The notes under the pieces were generated by a model that was not told the origin of the DNA, ran no database searches, and saw nothing but the letters and a program-made list of their open reading frames with translations. Of a stretch of 64,000 bases of DNA, positions 29,420 through 38,549 are shown piece by piece. How positions within the stretch are numbered: position 1 is the first letter of the stretch; every line of letters starts with the position of its first letter. Source of the stretch: Agrobacterium tumefaciens (GTDB lineage: Bacteria; Pseudomonadota; Alphaproteobacteria; Rhizobiales; Rhizobiaceae); assembly GCF_013337285.1 (NCBI RefSeq), contig NZ_SUPW01000012.1:28011-92010 (forward strand). The letters are read 5' to 3'. The position numbers were made by a program, and so were the translations under genes.

Positions 29420-31582
29420 TCACCTCTCATTATGGACGATAGCCGGCGGGCGCAGATTGGTTGCGCGTTTCTGTGGCTTGAAATGCGTATTCCAGTTCCG
29501 GAAAATCCTCGGCCAGACCGGCGTTCGATGCGTTCTCTGACGCCGTATGCCGTTGAGGACGATGCCGGTGATCGGCCGGCCCGCGACCCGCAGCTTGATG
29601 ACGGCGTTTTTCATGGCCGTGCCATCGGCGACATCCTGCCGGACCACGAACGAGACGGCGTCCGACAAAGTGGCGATCCGCAACAGGTCGAGGTCATGCG
29701 CAACGGACGGGGCATCGATCAATACAAGTTCGTATCGCTGCCTCGCCTCTGCAATCAGGCCGGCGAAGCGCTTGCTTCCAAGAACAAGATTTGGTGGCAG
29801 GTCGCTTTTCTCGGCGATGATGATGTCGACCCCTGAATCCTGATCGTGCTGGATGATGTCATCCAGCGATACCTCACGGTTGACCGCCTGGGCGACATGC
29901 GACGCCGATCCAACATTGAATTCCGATCCGAGAGCCGGATTCCGCAGATTGGCATCGATCAGCAGCAGCTTCACGCCGCTCATCGCAAGCGATCTGGCAA
30001 GGTTGGCAATCACGAACGTCTTGCCTTCGCCATCGGCCGAAGAGGTGAAGGCGATCACCTTGGCCTTGCTCTCCGCCAACTGGATGTGGGTCTGAAGGTC
30101 GGCAAACGCGCTGTAGAAATCCGCCGCGCCGCTGCTGAATTTCCCGGGCTTGTTCTCAAACTCTCCAAAGGAAATGCGTGGGATGCGCCCGATGACGTTA
30201 AGCCCGGTTTTCTGTTGGAGGGACGTGATGGAGCCAACGGAGCGGTCGGTAAAATTCAGGATGAAAGCCGCCGCCAAACCGGTGCTGCAACCGAGAAGAA
30301 GCGCAGCCAAGGCCCACAAACCCGCATCAGGGCTGGTCGGCTTGCGGGACGGCATGGCGCTCGATATGATCCGTGCCTCGGCAGTGGCGATACCGTCCTG
30401 TTCGATCGTCTGCTTGTAGCGTGCCAGATATGTCTCGTAGATCGAGCGGTTCGCTGCCGCTTCCCTGTCAAGTTGCCCGGATTGAACCATCGCCATATCC
30501 GTCGTGGAAACGGCGCGTTGCACGTCGTTAAGGCTGGCTTCGACCTCCTGCCGCTGTTTTTCGGTGACCTCGATCTCATTGCGCAAGGCGGAGATGATCT
30601 GCGCTATTTCTGAATCGATCTGCTTGTTGAGTGAACTGAGCTGGGAGGATAATTGCGGACGCTCCGGGCTCATGACGGCGCCGCTTTCGTCGATCTGCGC
30701 GATGGCTCGAATGACCCTTGCCTGCTCGGCCCTTAAAAGCTGGATCGTTGGTGAGGCCAGAACTTCGGTTATCCCGAGCCCATTGCCGCTTTTTTGCAGT
30801 TCAAGCGCTGTCGCCAGACGCGCGCGCGACCCTACCAGCTTGGCCTGTAGCGTTGTCAGCTCGACATTCAGACTTGCAAGACGCTGCGATTGCAGGGGAA
30901 GGCCGCCAGTGTCTATCAACCCGGATTTTTCGCGAAATTGCGAGGCCTGGCGTTCGGACTCCTCGAGTTCTGTCCGCAGACTGACAAGCCGCTCCCCGAG
31001 CCATGTGCTGACACGCCGGGTTGCCGTCGTCTGGAGGTCGATCTGATAGTCGATATAGGCTTCCCCAAAAGCGTTGGCGACTTTCGCGGCAAGCGCCGGA
31101 TCGCCGGCATAATAGGAAATGTAAATGGTATACGACCGGCCATCATTCATCACACGAACGTTGGTCATGAGGGTATCGATCATTTTCGATGTCTCGGCGT
31201 CGTTGCCAAGCACGATCGCGGCGGTGTTCGCCGGGTCGGATTTGGCTTGCCGCCCTTCGAGCAGGCGATCTTTCTGCAGAATGACGAGAACCCGTTCGGC
31301 CATGGACCTCGAGCCGATGATATCGAGTTCGGTTCGCAGCACCGGGCTTTCCTGCGGCAGCGGCGAGACAACCGATTCGGTGGGGAGCGCCTGAAGCTTG
31401 CGGACATCAAGCGCAAGCGTCGCTTCGGCCTTGTATCGGATCGGGGTTCGCGCGTAGCCGATTGCCGCGATTGTGAAACTGGCGAGAAAGCAGATGAAGA
31501 CGGCTTTGCGCCGCTCCCGCAGGATGGATATGAAGCGGGAAATGCCTTCCTGTTCACTCGCAGATGATGACGACTGGATCAT
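29420..31582 (-). CDS. ExoP/GumC-like polysaccharide co-polymerase with BY-kinase-like domain
   Basis: 720 aa inner-membrane chain-length and export protein of the Wzc class. The first membrane helix is near 28-45, a large periplasmic domain with coiled coils (about 190-380) follows, then a Pro-containing segment and helix two (about 420-442). The cytoplasmic domain has Walker A SSADGEGKTFVIANL (about 513-527), Walker A' LLLIDANLRNPAL and a later LVLIDAPSVAHD. The C-terminus (after about 680) is basic and carries no cluster of tyrosines, so the autophosphorylation tail of Wzc/ExoP is missing or replaced. It controls polymer length and transport with the ExoF-like partner encoded 3 bases downstream. 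Confidence 0.9.
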   Translation of the reverse strand: MIQSSSSASEQEGISRFISILRERRKAVFICFLASFTIAAIGYARTPIRYKAEATLALDVRKLQALPTESVVSPLPQESPVLRTELDIIGSRSMAERVLVILQKDRLLEGRQAKSDPANTAAIVLGNDAETSKMIDTLMTNVRVMNDGRSYTIYISYYAGDPALAAKVANAFGEAYIDYQIDLQTTATRRVSTWLGERLVSLRTELEESERQASQFREKSGLIDTGGLPLQSQRLASLNVELTTLQAKLVGSRARLATALELQKSGNGLGITEVLASPTIQLLRAEQARVIRAIAQIDESGAVMSPERPQLSSQLSSLNKQIDSEIAQIISALRNEIEVTEKQRQEVEASLNDVQRAVSTTDMAMVQSGQLDREAAANRSIYETYLARYKQTIEQDGIATAEARIISSAMPSRKPTSPDAGLWALAALLLGCSTGLAAAFILNFTDRSVGSITSLQQKTGLNVIGRIPRISFGEFENKPGKFSSGAADFYSAFADLQTHIQLAESKAKVIAFTSSADGEGKTFVIANLARSLAMSGVKLLLIDANLRNPALGSEFNVGSASHVAQAVNREVSLDDIIQHDQDSGVDIIIAEKSDLPPNLVLGSKRFAGLIAEARQRYELVLIDAPSVAHDLDLLRIATLSDAVSFVVRQDVADGTAMKNAVIKLRVAGRPITGIVLNGIRRQRTHRTPVWPRIFRNWNTHFKPQKRATNLRPPAIVHNER

Positions 31583-31645
31583 GACTGTTCCTGCTCTCAG
31601 CGGCGCGTTCGGTAGCGGTCGGTGAATGGTGCGGGCTTAACGCCC

Positions 31646-32347
31646 TTACGCCATGTCACCGATCTTGCAGGCAACTTCCGTGCGGTTGGTTGCCCCAAGC
31701 TTCTTCATGATATTGCGGATATGGACCTTGATGGTGCTTTCGCAGAGGTTCAGTTCCAGAGCGATATCCTTGTTCGCCTTGCCGCACCGCAGGGCCTCCG
31801 CGATAGCCGATTGACGGCTTGTAAATTTCATCGGCGGTGTGGTCGCATGTGCCGTCAGGCCGAACAGGCTTTTCATGTTCATGACGCTGCTTGCCGGTAT
31901 GAAACGGCCGCCCGCTATTGCAAGGCTGATCGCCTGAACGCAGACATCGACGCTGACGGAACTCGATATATACCCACGCACGCCAAGAGCGATCGTATCG
32001 AGGATGGTATTGATATCCTGATCGTCGGAGAGCACGACGACGGCGGCCGGCGACACGGCAGCGACAATCTCTGCTAGCTCGCGGTTCATCTCTGCCGACG
32101 GAGCGGGCAAGGCACTGACCAGAACTGCCGCAGGCATGCCGATTTCCGCGCGTGCCTGTTGCCATTCGCCGAGATTGGAGAAGGTCAGAATGCGCCTGTC
32201 CGCATATTGATAGTTGAGACTATGGGCAAGGCATTCCCGCTCCAGCATGCGACGATCGATGATGCCGATGTAGCCGGCCGTATTCGTTTCGGCCTGCGGA
32301 TGCGGTGCGCCTTCCGACGGGTTCTCGGAGATGTGGTTCTGGATCAT
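31646..32347 (-). CDS. LuxR-type regulator with degenerate receiver (copy 1)
   Basis: 233 aa. Residues about 27-150 have the layout of a NarL/FixJ receiver, but the phosphoacceptor position reads VLVSALP with Ser78 instead of Asp, and the conserved Lys is replaced in GYISSS. The C-terminal LuxR helix-turn-helix is intact: ANKDIALELNLCESTIKVHIRNIMKKLGATNRTE. It therefore probably binds DNA without ordinary phosphorylation, as CsgD-like biofilm regulators do. A c-di-GMP motif of the VpsT W[FLM][TS]R type is not seen. It sits between the sugar-precursor genes and the ExoP/ExoF genes on one strand. It is clearly paralogous to the protein at 40172-40900. Confidence 0.87.
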   Translation of the reverse strand: MIQNHISENPSEGAPHPQAETNTAGYIGIIDRRMLERECLAHSLNYQYADRRILTFSNLGEWQQARAEIGMPAAVLVSALPAPSAEMNRELAEIVAAVSPAAVVVLSDDQDINTILDTIALGVRGYISSSVSVDVCVQAISLAIAGGRFIPASSVMNMKSLFGLTAHATTPPMKFTSRQSAIAEALRCGKANKDIALELNLCESTIKVHIRNIMKKLGATNRTEVACKIGDMA

Positions 32348-32414
32348 GACGAAAATGCCCCCTGTATTATTTTTGGTTTCTTTTAATTCCAGGAAAACGT
32401 CGATTTCTTATCTG

Positions 32415-33068
32415 TCAGGCGAAGGTCAGCTTTCTGACGGTAAAGGCTTCGGCAAAGCGTGTCGGTGCACGGCATTCCATTCCCCGCAGCCGCGCCAGGC
32501 CGCGAAAGGTATCGGCGTCGAACCAGTCCTTGGATCTCTGTGTTCCGAAGTGTTGCAACAGTAGCTCGACCTTCATGTTCATCGCGTCTTCGCTCAACGG
32601 CACATAGGCATTTCGCCTGCTGAAATCGCCGTCCCATTTGGGGATTTCGTATTCCAAAATCAGGTGATTTCTAAAGATGTTGGATGTGAGCTTGTTGATT
32701 TCGCGGTGATCCTGATGCGCATCCTCACGACTATGCGTGAAGATGATGTCGGGACTGACTTTGTCGCGCAATGTCAGCAACCACGACTTGATCTCGCGGC
32801 TCTGCGTGGGAAAGTAGCTGTCCTGAAACGAGGCAAGCTCAATGGAGTAGGATGCCGCTTTTGCCAGAAAAGCCTCGGCGGAACTGCGTGCCTCCAGCGC
32901 GCGTTCGTTGCCGGCGCTGAGGACGCACCAGTAGACATCCAGCAGCACGCCTTTTGAAAGCAGGCTGAGGACCGTGCCTCCGACGCCGATCTCGATATCG
33001 TCGGAGTGAGCTCCAAGACAAAGGATAGACAGGCGATCACCGGCGGAGGCAAGGGACATGTTTTTCAT
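32415..33068 (-). CDS. PIG-L family deacetylase
   Basis: 217 aa from the ATG at 33068, which overlaps the upstream cytidylyltransferase stop (ATGA); the longer frame to 33125 is unnecessary. Zinc-binding motifs of the LmbE/PIG-L family are present: LGAHSDDIEIG (usually AHPDD) and HSREDAHQDHREI. Family members remove N-acetyl groups from GlcNAc-like sugars. In this operon it may deacetylate an amino sugar, or act on a sugar nucleotide or polymer. The substrate is not deducible. Its coupling to the CDP-sugar cassette points to a precursor-level step. Confidence 0.87.
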   Translation of the reverse strand: MKNMSLASAGDRLSILCLGAHSDDIEIGVGGTVLSLLSKGVLLDVYWCVLSAGNERALEARSSAEAFLAKAASYSIELASFQDSYFPTQSREIKSWLLTLRDKVSPDIIFTHSREDAHQDHREINKLTSNIFRNHLILEYEIPKWDGDFSRRNAYVPLSEDAMNMKVELLLQHFGTQRSKDWFDADTFRGLARLRGMECRAPTRFAEAFTVRKLTFA

Positions 33069-33877
33069 GGCAGCAGCTTTGGTTCTGACGATCTGCGTGC
33101 CATTGACGCATCGTCTCCAATCCATGGCATGTCACCACGCTCGACCATCGCTTCCAACGTCTGCCAGTCGCGCAGCGTATCCATTGAGCGCCAGAAGCCC
33201 TCATGTTTGTAGGCCATCAGTTTGTCTTCGGCTATCAACCGGGAAAACGGTTCCAGCACGAGTTCTTCGCCCTCGCGCATGTACTCGAAAATTTCCGGTC
33301 GCATCAGGAAATAGCCGCCGTTGATCCACATATCTGATGTTTCCGATGATCGAAATTCCCGGACCCTTCCGTTCTCGTCGATCTCCGCCAGGTGGTAGGT
33401 GAGGGGTGGTCTGACAGCCAGGAAGCAGGCGAGCTTGTCGCTCTTTTCGAACTGGGCAATCATGTCGTCGAGATCGACGTCGGTCAGGCCGTCGCTATAA
33501 TTGGCGAGGAACATTTTCTCGCCTTTGAGATGATGACGCACAGCCCAGAGACGCTCGCCTATATTGCGCCATATCCCGGTATCGATCAGGGATACGCGCC
33601 AATCCCTCGGCAGTTCCTCGAGCAACTCCACACGTCCGGGGCTTGATATGACGCAATCGGCATAGCTTTCCGGCCGGCTGTTCAGGAAGAACTCTTTTAT
33701 GACATGCGCCTTGTAGCCGAGGCAGAGGATGAAGTCCTCATGCCCGAAACGGGCGTAATATTGCATGACATGCCGCATGATCGGTTGAGACCCGAGCGGG
33801 ATCAGCGGTTTCGGGACGCTTTCGGAATATTCCCTGATGCGCGTACCCCTGCCGCCGCAGAACAAGACGACCTTCAT
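33065..33877 (-). CDS. rfbF: Glucose-1-phosphate cytidylyltransferase
   Basis: 270 aa, typical for RfbF (also ddhA), which makes CDP-glucose from CTP and glucose-1-phosphate. The nucleotidyltransferase start MKVVLFCGGRGTRIREYSE, the SVPKPLIPLGSQPIM Lys-containing motif, GHEDFILCLGYKAHVIKEFF and the NYSDGLTDVDL motif are diagnostic. Its start overlaps the methyltransferase stop and its stop overlaps the PIG-L start, so all three are translationally coupled. CDP-glucose normally feeds a CDP-glucose 4,6-dehydratase (RfbG), which I do not find in this window. Confidence 0.94.
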   Translation of the reverse strand: MKVVLFCGGRGTRIREYSESVPKPLIPLGSQPIMRHVMQYYARFGHEDFILCLGYKAHVIKEFFLNSRPESYADCVISSPGRVELLEELPRDWRVSLIDTGIWRNIGERLWAVRHHLKGEKMFLANYSDGLTDVDLDDMIAQFEKSDKLACFLAVRPPLTYHLAEIDENGRVREFRSSETSDMWINGGYFLMRPEIFEYMREGEELVLEPFSRLIAEDKLMAYKHEGFWRSMDTLRDWQTLEAMVERGDMPWIGDDASMARRSSEPKLLP

Positions 33878-35166
33878 TGTACCAACTCCTTCGGATCAAT
33901 GATGGATATGTCGGGAATTGGAACGATGAATTTCCCGCCCCAGTTTCTGATGTCGTTCATTTGTGCAACGATCTCATGCTTCAGGTTCCAGGGGAGAATG
34001 AGAACGTAGTCCGGCTTGATGCGCTCTATTTCGCTGACGGGCCGGATCGGAATATGCATTCCCGGCGTGAGGCGGCCGTGTTTGTAAGGATTGCGGTCGA
34101 CTGCAAAATCGATGAAATCCGTGCCGATGCCGCAATAATTCAGCAGCGTATTGCCTTTTCCCGGTGCGCCATAAGCGCAGATCGATTTGCGCATCTCCTT
34201 GAGGCGGATGAGGAAAGACAGGAGGTTTCGCTTGGTCTGGCGCACGGCTTCGGAGAAGGCGGTATAGGTCTCGATCTGGTCGAGCCGGGCGCCGCGCTCC
34301 CGTGCGAGGAGATTGTCCACGCGGGCTTCACGCGAAAACTTGCTGTCTTCGTGTGAGAAAAACACTCGCAGCGAACCGCCATGTGTGGGGATCTCTTCGA
34401 CATCGAAAACCTTGAGCCCATGACGGCGGGCCATTTTTTCGATGGTCAGCAACGAGAAGTAGGAAAAGTGTTCGTGATAGATTGTGTCGAACTGGTTTTC
34501 CTCGATGAGCTTTTCGATATGCGGGAATTCAAGTGTGATGACGCCATCCGGCTTGAGCAGCGCTTTCATGCCAGCAACGAAATCGTTGATATCAGGCACC
34601 TGGGCGAGGACATTATTACCGATGATGAGATCGGCTTTTTGTCCCCTGGCCGCCATATTGGTTGCTAGAGCCTCGTTGAAAAATTCCGTCAGTGTCGGAA
34701 TGCCTTTCCCGATCGCCACCTTTGCGACGTTGACCGCCGGTTCAATTCCGAGCATCGGGATGTTGCTAGAAAGGAAATGCTGCAGCAGGTAACCGTCGTT
34801 GCTGGCAAGCTCGACAACGAAACTTGACTGGCCAAGCGAAAAGCGCTCGATGACCATGTCGCAATACCGTTTTGCGTGTGCGACCCAACTGTCCGAGAAC
34901 GAGGAAAAGTAAGCGTATTCCGTGAAAATGTTCTCTGGCGCAACATACTCCTGAAGCTGGACCAGAAAGCATTCGTCGCAAACGAATGCATGCAGCGGAT
35001 AAAATGGCTCGACGTCGTTGGCTGCATCGGCTGCCACGAAGCTTTCGCAGGGTGGAGACATGCCAAGATCGACGAAGGTATGCACCAATGGCGCGCTGCA
35101 AAGGCGGCAAAGCCCCACGTGTTGCGTAGAGCTCAACCTTGCGGAAAAAACTGCCTCATTATTCAT
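33874..35166 (-). CDS. NDP-hexose C-methyltransferase family protein
   Basis: 430 aa with the three parts of TylCIII/EryBIII-like sugar C-methyltransferases. An N-terminal zinc ribbon (CRLC near residues 20-23, CDEC near 58-61) comes first, then the SAM-binding domain (VVELASNDGYLLQHFL, IIGNNVLAQVPD), and a C-terminal domain with the ICAYGAPGKGNTLLNY motif. Characterised relatives add a methyl group at C3 of a 4-keto-6-deoxy sugar nucleotide, giving branched sugars. It is the first gene of the probable operon through rfbF, the PIG-L gene, the LuxR gene and ExoP/ExoF genes. Confidence 0.9.
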   Translation of the reverse strand: MNNEAVFSARLSSTQHVGLCRLCSAPLVHTFVDLGMSPPCESFVAADAANDVEPFYPLHAFVCDECFLVQLQEYVAPENIFTEYAYFSSFSDSWVAHAKRYCDMVIERFSLGQSSFVVELASNDGYLLQHFLSSNIPMLGIEPAVNVAKVAIGKGIPTLTEFFNEALATNMAARGQKADLIIGNNVLAQVPDINDFVAGMKALLKPDGVITLEFPHIEKLIEENQFDTIYHEHFSYFSLLTIEKMARRHGLKVFDVEEIPTHGGSLRVFFSHEDSKFSREARVDNLLARERGARLDQIETYTAFSEAVRQTKRNLLSFLIRLKEMRKSICAYGAPGKGNTLLNYCGIGTDFIDFAVDRNPYKHGRLTPGMHIPIRPVSEIERIKPDYVLILPWNLKHEIVAQMNDIRNWGGKFIVPIPDISIIDPKELVQ

Positions 35167-35472
35167 CGGACGCCCCTGATTTCATCGCAGTGTCTTTGAG
35201 TGAATTTGAGAAAATTCTTTTATTAACTGGAAAAAATACTATGGATCGGGGGGAGTGACGATACTGCATTCGGCACGAAAACGTCATCCATAAGCCGTAG
35301 GTTGATATAAGAATCCGCTAAAATACGCTTCCAGCGGTCGGCTTTGGAAACCGAAAGGGTGACTTATTTGACAACCCGCCTTCAAGCTATGGTTCTGCCT
35401 ATGGATGTATTCCTTAGCCGCTAAAAATGGCGGGGAATTCTTGCCTGCGAGGGGTTGCTTCAGGAGCGCCGA
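35167..35472. other. Divergent promoter region between the methyltransferase and the 3,5-epimerase
   Basis: 306 bases, with an AT-rich core (35200-35245) and a GGGGGGAG run at 35256-35263. No gene is recognised. It must carry promoters for the two divergent halves of the sugar cassette, so it is a good place to look for LuxR-regulator sites. Confidence 0.45.
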
Positions 35473-36000
35473 ATGCTGTTTGAGAAGACGAAGATCGAGG
35501 GGCTTTGGGTCGTCAATACGGTGCCTGTCCGGGATAGTCGCGGCTCTTTTGCCAGAACATTCTGCAAGCGTGAATTTGAGAGCAACGCGCTGGTTTCTGA
35601 TTTCGCGCAGCACAGCCTTTCCCTGTCAAAACTGAAACACACCGTGCGAGGCTTGCATTTCCAGCGACCTCCGCATCAGGAGACAAAGCTGGTTTCCTGC
35701 GTCAAAGGATCAATATGGGATGTCGCCGTCGATCTGCGTCGCGACTCGCCGACCTATCTGCAATGGGTTGGGACGATATTGTCGGCCGACAATGGCGCGC
35801 AGTTCTACATTCCCGAGGGTTTTGCGCACGGTTTCCAGTCGCTCAGCGACGACGTTGCCGTGTCCTATCTGATTTCGGTGCCCTATGCGCAAGAAAGTGC
35901 AGCGGGGATCCGCCATGACGAGCCCGCAATCGGTGTAGAATGGCCCGCGCCACCCTCCGTCATGTCGGAAAAGGACCTGGGTTGGCCGGTTTGGCAATGA
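35473..36000 (+). CDS. dTDP-4-dehydrorhamnose 3,5-epimerase family protein
   Basis: 175 aa from ATG 35473 with CAGGAG six bases upstream (a TTG at 35455 is less likely). RmlC-like cupin: RGSFARTFCKREF, the catalytic His in VRGLHFQRPPHQETKLV, the lysine/aspartate strand GSIWDVAVDLRRDSPTY, FYIPEGFAHGFQ, and a Tyr in the VSYLISVPYA region. It epimerises a 4-keto-6-deoxy sugar nucleotide. As it sits among CDP-sugar genes and no rmlABD is present, the substrate may be CDP-linked rather than dTDP-linked. It is the only + strand gene within this block and ends 4 bases from the converging DUF4910 gene. Confidence 0.88.
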   Translation: MLFEKTKIEGLWVVNTVPVRDSRGSFARTFCKREFESNALVSDFAQHSLSLSKLKHTVRGLHFQRPPHQETKLVSCVKGSIWDVAVDLRRDSPTYLQWVGTILSADNGAQFYIPEGFAHGFQSLSDDVAVSYLISVPYAQESAAGIRHDEPAIGVEWPAPPSVMSEKDLGWPVWQ

Positions 36001-36004
36001 AGTT

Positions 36005-37348
36005 CTAGCGCGTCAGGAAACCAAGATTGGAGACAAGGCCTGCTTCAAGCAGCTTGCCGGCAGCGCTCGCAATATCGACAAATGGCATTTTCGACCTTTC
36101 GGCGATATCAAGCAGCGAGTTGTTTCCATCGGCGAGGTTGAGGATCCATAGATAGGCCATGGTGCGGCCATCATTGGTCTTATGGCCGCCGATCGCAGGG
36201 AAAAGCCCGTATTTTCCGAGCTGTGGTTCACCCTTGGGCTTGAGGTTCAACGGCGTCCAATTGTCTTCGAGAGCATCGATCATGTCCATGATCATCCAGA
36301 AGGATGAGTAGAGGTGTTCGGGCCGGATGAAGTCGAGATTGTCGGCCGAGGTGTGATATTCGGGAAAGGTTCCGAAAGCGCTTCTTTGCAGCAGTCCGAC
36401 CGGCAGATTGAAGCCCGGCGAACAGAATTGGCGCTCATCATAGCCGTAGGGACTGAAGTCGGCGATCTCAAGATGTTTTTTGTCCTCACCGCAGCGCGTG
36501 CAGGCAGCGATCCGGTCGATCAGCGCATCTCCCCTGCGGCTGCGCTTGTAGTTCGGTCCGCCCCCGTCGCCAATGCATGAAACCACAAGACCGTGTGCGA
36601 TGTTCGAGATATCTTCTTCGTTCTGCGCAAGCCATGACAGGGAGCCGATCGTTCCGGGTGCGAAGACGAACCTGTAGCTGTAATATGTGGATCTGCTTTT
36701 CAGACCGGCCGCAAGACACGTCAGCACTGCAAGGCCGGAACAATTGTCGTTGGCGAGCGATGGATGACAGATATGCGCGAAGAGAAGCACTTCCTTGGTA
36801 CTTCGTCCGACATGCAGATATTCTCCGTAAAACAGATTGCCTGACGTCTTTTCGGTGTCGATGACGACTTCATAGTCGCCGTCCTCGAGCTTGAGGAACG
36901 CATGATGCGACATGCAGAAGCCCCAGGCATCCGTGTAATAGGCTGTTTTGTACGGAATGAGATCGGGTTGTGCCGGCAAGGTATAGATATGAGCCTGCAG
37001 TTCGGCCAGCGGCATCACGCGACGTTGAGGGATGCTGTAGTTCATGAGATGCAGGTTCGAGATCTGAAAGTCGATGACCTTGCGTCCCGCCGCGTTTTTC
37101 ACATAGGCGTCCCGGACGATCCATTCCTGCGGCACCGTCCAGTCGAAAACCCGCGTTCCGCTCGGGATGGCGCGCTGCTCGATATCGATATAGTCTTTAA
37201 GGATCGCGATCGTGTCGCGCACACCTTTACCGGTGATGCTGCGACAGATCGGAAAGAGGCGGGAGGCCAGATCATGAATGGTCTGGCCGATACCTGCCTC
37301 TCGCCACGCAGCGCCTGTCAGCGTGGCGCCAGGCTCCATCTTGCCCAT
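36005..37348 (-). CDS. DUF4910 aminopeptidase-like protein
   Basis: 447 aa, with GGAGG just before the ATG at 37348. It belongs to the DUF4910/DUF2172 family found in polysaccharide and O-antigen clusters: RSITGKGVRDTI at the start, DWTVPQEWIVRDAYV, then a zinc-peptidase-like core (FAHICHPSLANDNCSGLAVL, an M28-like metal region with His and Asp) and GYDERQFCSPGF. The fold is that of M28 aminopeptidases, but the family's reaction is not established. Its regular company with rfbF-, C-methyltransferase- and aminotransferase-type genes suggests amide chemistry on an amino sugar, such as hydrolysing or forming an N-acyl link. That is inference. Confidence 0.85.
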   Translation of the reverse strand: MGKMEPGATLTGAAWREAGIGQTIHDLASRLFPICRSITGKGVRDTIAILKDYIDIEQRAIPSGTRVFDWTVPQEWIVRDAYVKNAAGRKVIDFQISNLHLMNYSIPQRRVMPLAELQAHIYTLPAQPDLIPYKTAYYTDAWGFCMSHHAFLKLEDGDYEVVIDTEKTSGNLFYGEYLHVGRSTKEVLLFAHICHPSLANDNCSGLAVLTCLAAGLKSRSTYYSYRFVFAPGTIGSLSWLAQNEEDISNIAHGLVVSCIGDGGGPNYKRSRRGDALIDRIAACTRCGEDKKHLEIADFSPYGYDERQFCSPGFNLPVGLLQRSAFGTFPEYHTSADNLDFIRPEHLYSSFWMIMDMIDALEDNWTPLNLKPKGEPQLGKYGLFPAIGGHKTNDGRTMAYLWILNLADGNNSLLDIAERSKMPFVDIASAAGKLLEAGLVSNLGFLTR

Positions 37349-37360
37349 CCGAGCCTCCGT

Positions 37361-38431
37361 TCAAGCCGATGTCGCAATATCGGCACTGTAGCGCGGCGCG
37401 GCCATGGGGCGGCGCAGGTTGATGTCGATATCCCTGTCACCGATCAGCTTCTGAAGTTGGCCGATCCGCTGATAGTGCGGTCCCTCGAATTCCGCCATTG
37501 TCAGGCCGGCGCTCTTATAGGCCCTATAGAGTTGCTCGGCACCGGCTGCCGCCGTCCATGTCGGTTTGAATGCCGGAAGCGCACGGGCGATCTTGCCGAA
37601 ATCGACGCGGTAGGAACGGGTATCGGGGCTCGCGTCGCTCGCATATTGCAGCCGGCATCCGGGCACGGTGAGGGCGACGATTTCGGCGATCTCCCTGATC
37701 TGATAGTTGTGCGCGTCCTGCCCGACGTTGAAAGCCTGATTGTGGACGACATCGGTCGGCGCTTCGAGCGCGGCCAGAAAAGCGCGCGAAATATCCTCGA
37801 TGTGAACGATTGGACGCCATGGCGATCCGTCGGATTTCAGGAGGATCAGTCCCTCCGTCACCGCCCAGGCTGTCAGGTTGTTGAGGACGATATCGAAACG
37901 CAGCATCGGCGAAAGGCCATATGCCGTCGCCGGACGCATATAGACCGGTGTGAAGCCGGGGCTGGCGAGACTTGCGATCTCGCGCTCCGCCAATACCTTG
38001 GATGTGCCATAGGCCGATACCGGCTTCAGCTCTGCCGTTTCGTTAACCAGTCCCTCGCCAGCAGCACCGTAGTTGCTGCATGAGGAGGCGAAGATGAAAC
38101 GCTTGACGCCTGCCTGCTTGGCCGCCTGCGCTGCCCGAACGCTGCCGCGATAGTTGATCTCATAGGTGATTTCCGGATTGAGATTGCTCAGCGGATCGTT
38201 TGACAGCGCCGCAAGATGAATGACGGCGTCGAAACCTTCCATATCCGCAGGCGTAACATCGCGGATGTCCTTGCAGACGCCAGGTACCTGCGGCAAGGGG
38301 CCGCCTGGAACATAAGCGCAGCGATGGTAGAATTCAGTGTCATAGCCGTGTACTTCGTGGCCCGCCTTGCGCAGGATGGGGACCATGACGGAGCCGATAT
38401 ATCCGCGATGTCCGGTGACCAGAACGTGCAT
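37361..38431 (-). CDS. NAD-dependent epimerase/dehydratase (extended SDR) for a nucleotide sugar
   Basis: 356 aa with a strong GGAGGGG ribosome site. Extended SDR features: [16 protein letters not shown] for NAD binding, [10 protein letters not shown], catalytic Ser in FASSCSNYG and Tyr-Lys in [11 protein letters not shown], and a sugar-nucleotide half with [15 protein letters not shown]. It resembles SDR proteins that accompany the TylCIII-like methyltransferase and rfbF in other clusters, acting as 4-epimerase, 4-reductase or dehydratase. It does not show the characteristic features I would expect of RfbG, so I do not call it that. It lies 12 bases before the DUF4910 gene and 118 bases after the aminotransferase gene on the same strand. 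Confidence 0.86.
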   Translation of the reverse strand: MHVLVTGHRGYIGSVMVPILRKAGHEVHGYDTEFYHRCAYVPGGPLPQVPGVCKDIRDVTPADMEGFDAVIHLAALSNDPLSNLNPEITYEINYRGSVRAAQAAKQAGVKRFIFASSCSNYGAAGEGLVNETAELKPVSAYGTSKVLAEREIASLASPGFTPVYMRPATAYGLSPMLRFDIVLNNLTAWAVTEGLILLKSDGSPWRPIVHIEDISRAFLAALEAPTDVVHNQAFNVGQDAHNYQIREIAEIVALTVPGCRLQYASDASPDTRSYRVDFGKIARALPAFKPTWTAAAGAEQLYRAYKSAGLTMAEFEGPHYQRIGQLQKLIGDRDIDINLRRPMAAPRYSADIATSA

Positions 38432-38549
38432 GAAATTTCCCCTCCAAAATCTATTTTCTATCGTAACGAGCGTATCTTTTCAGGCGAGACCGATGCAGCG
38501 GGCAAAGCGGCTGTAGCGATCATGCGAACGGTATAGGTGCCACGGTCGG

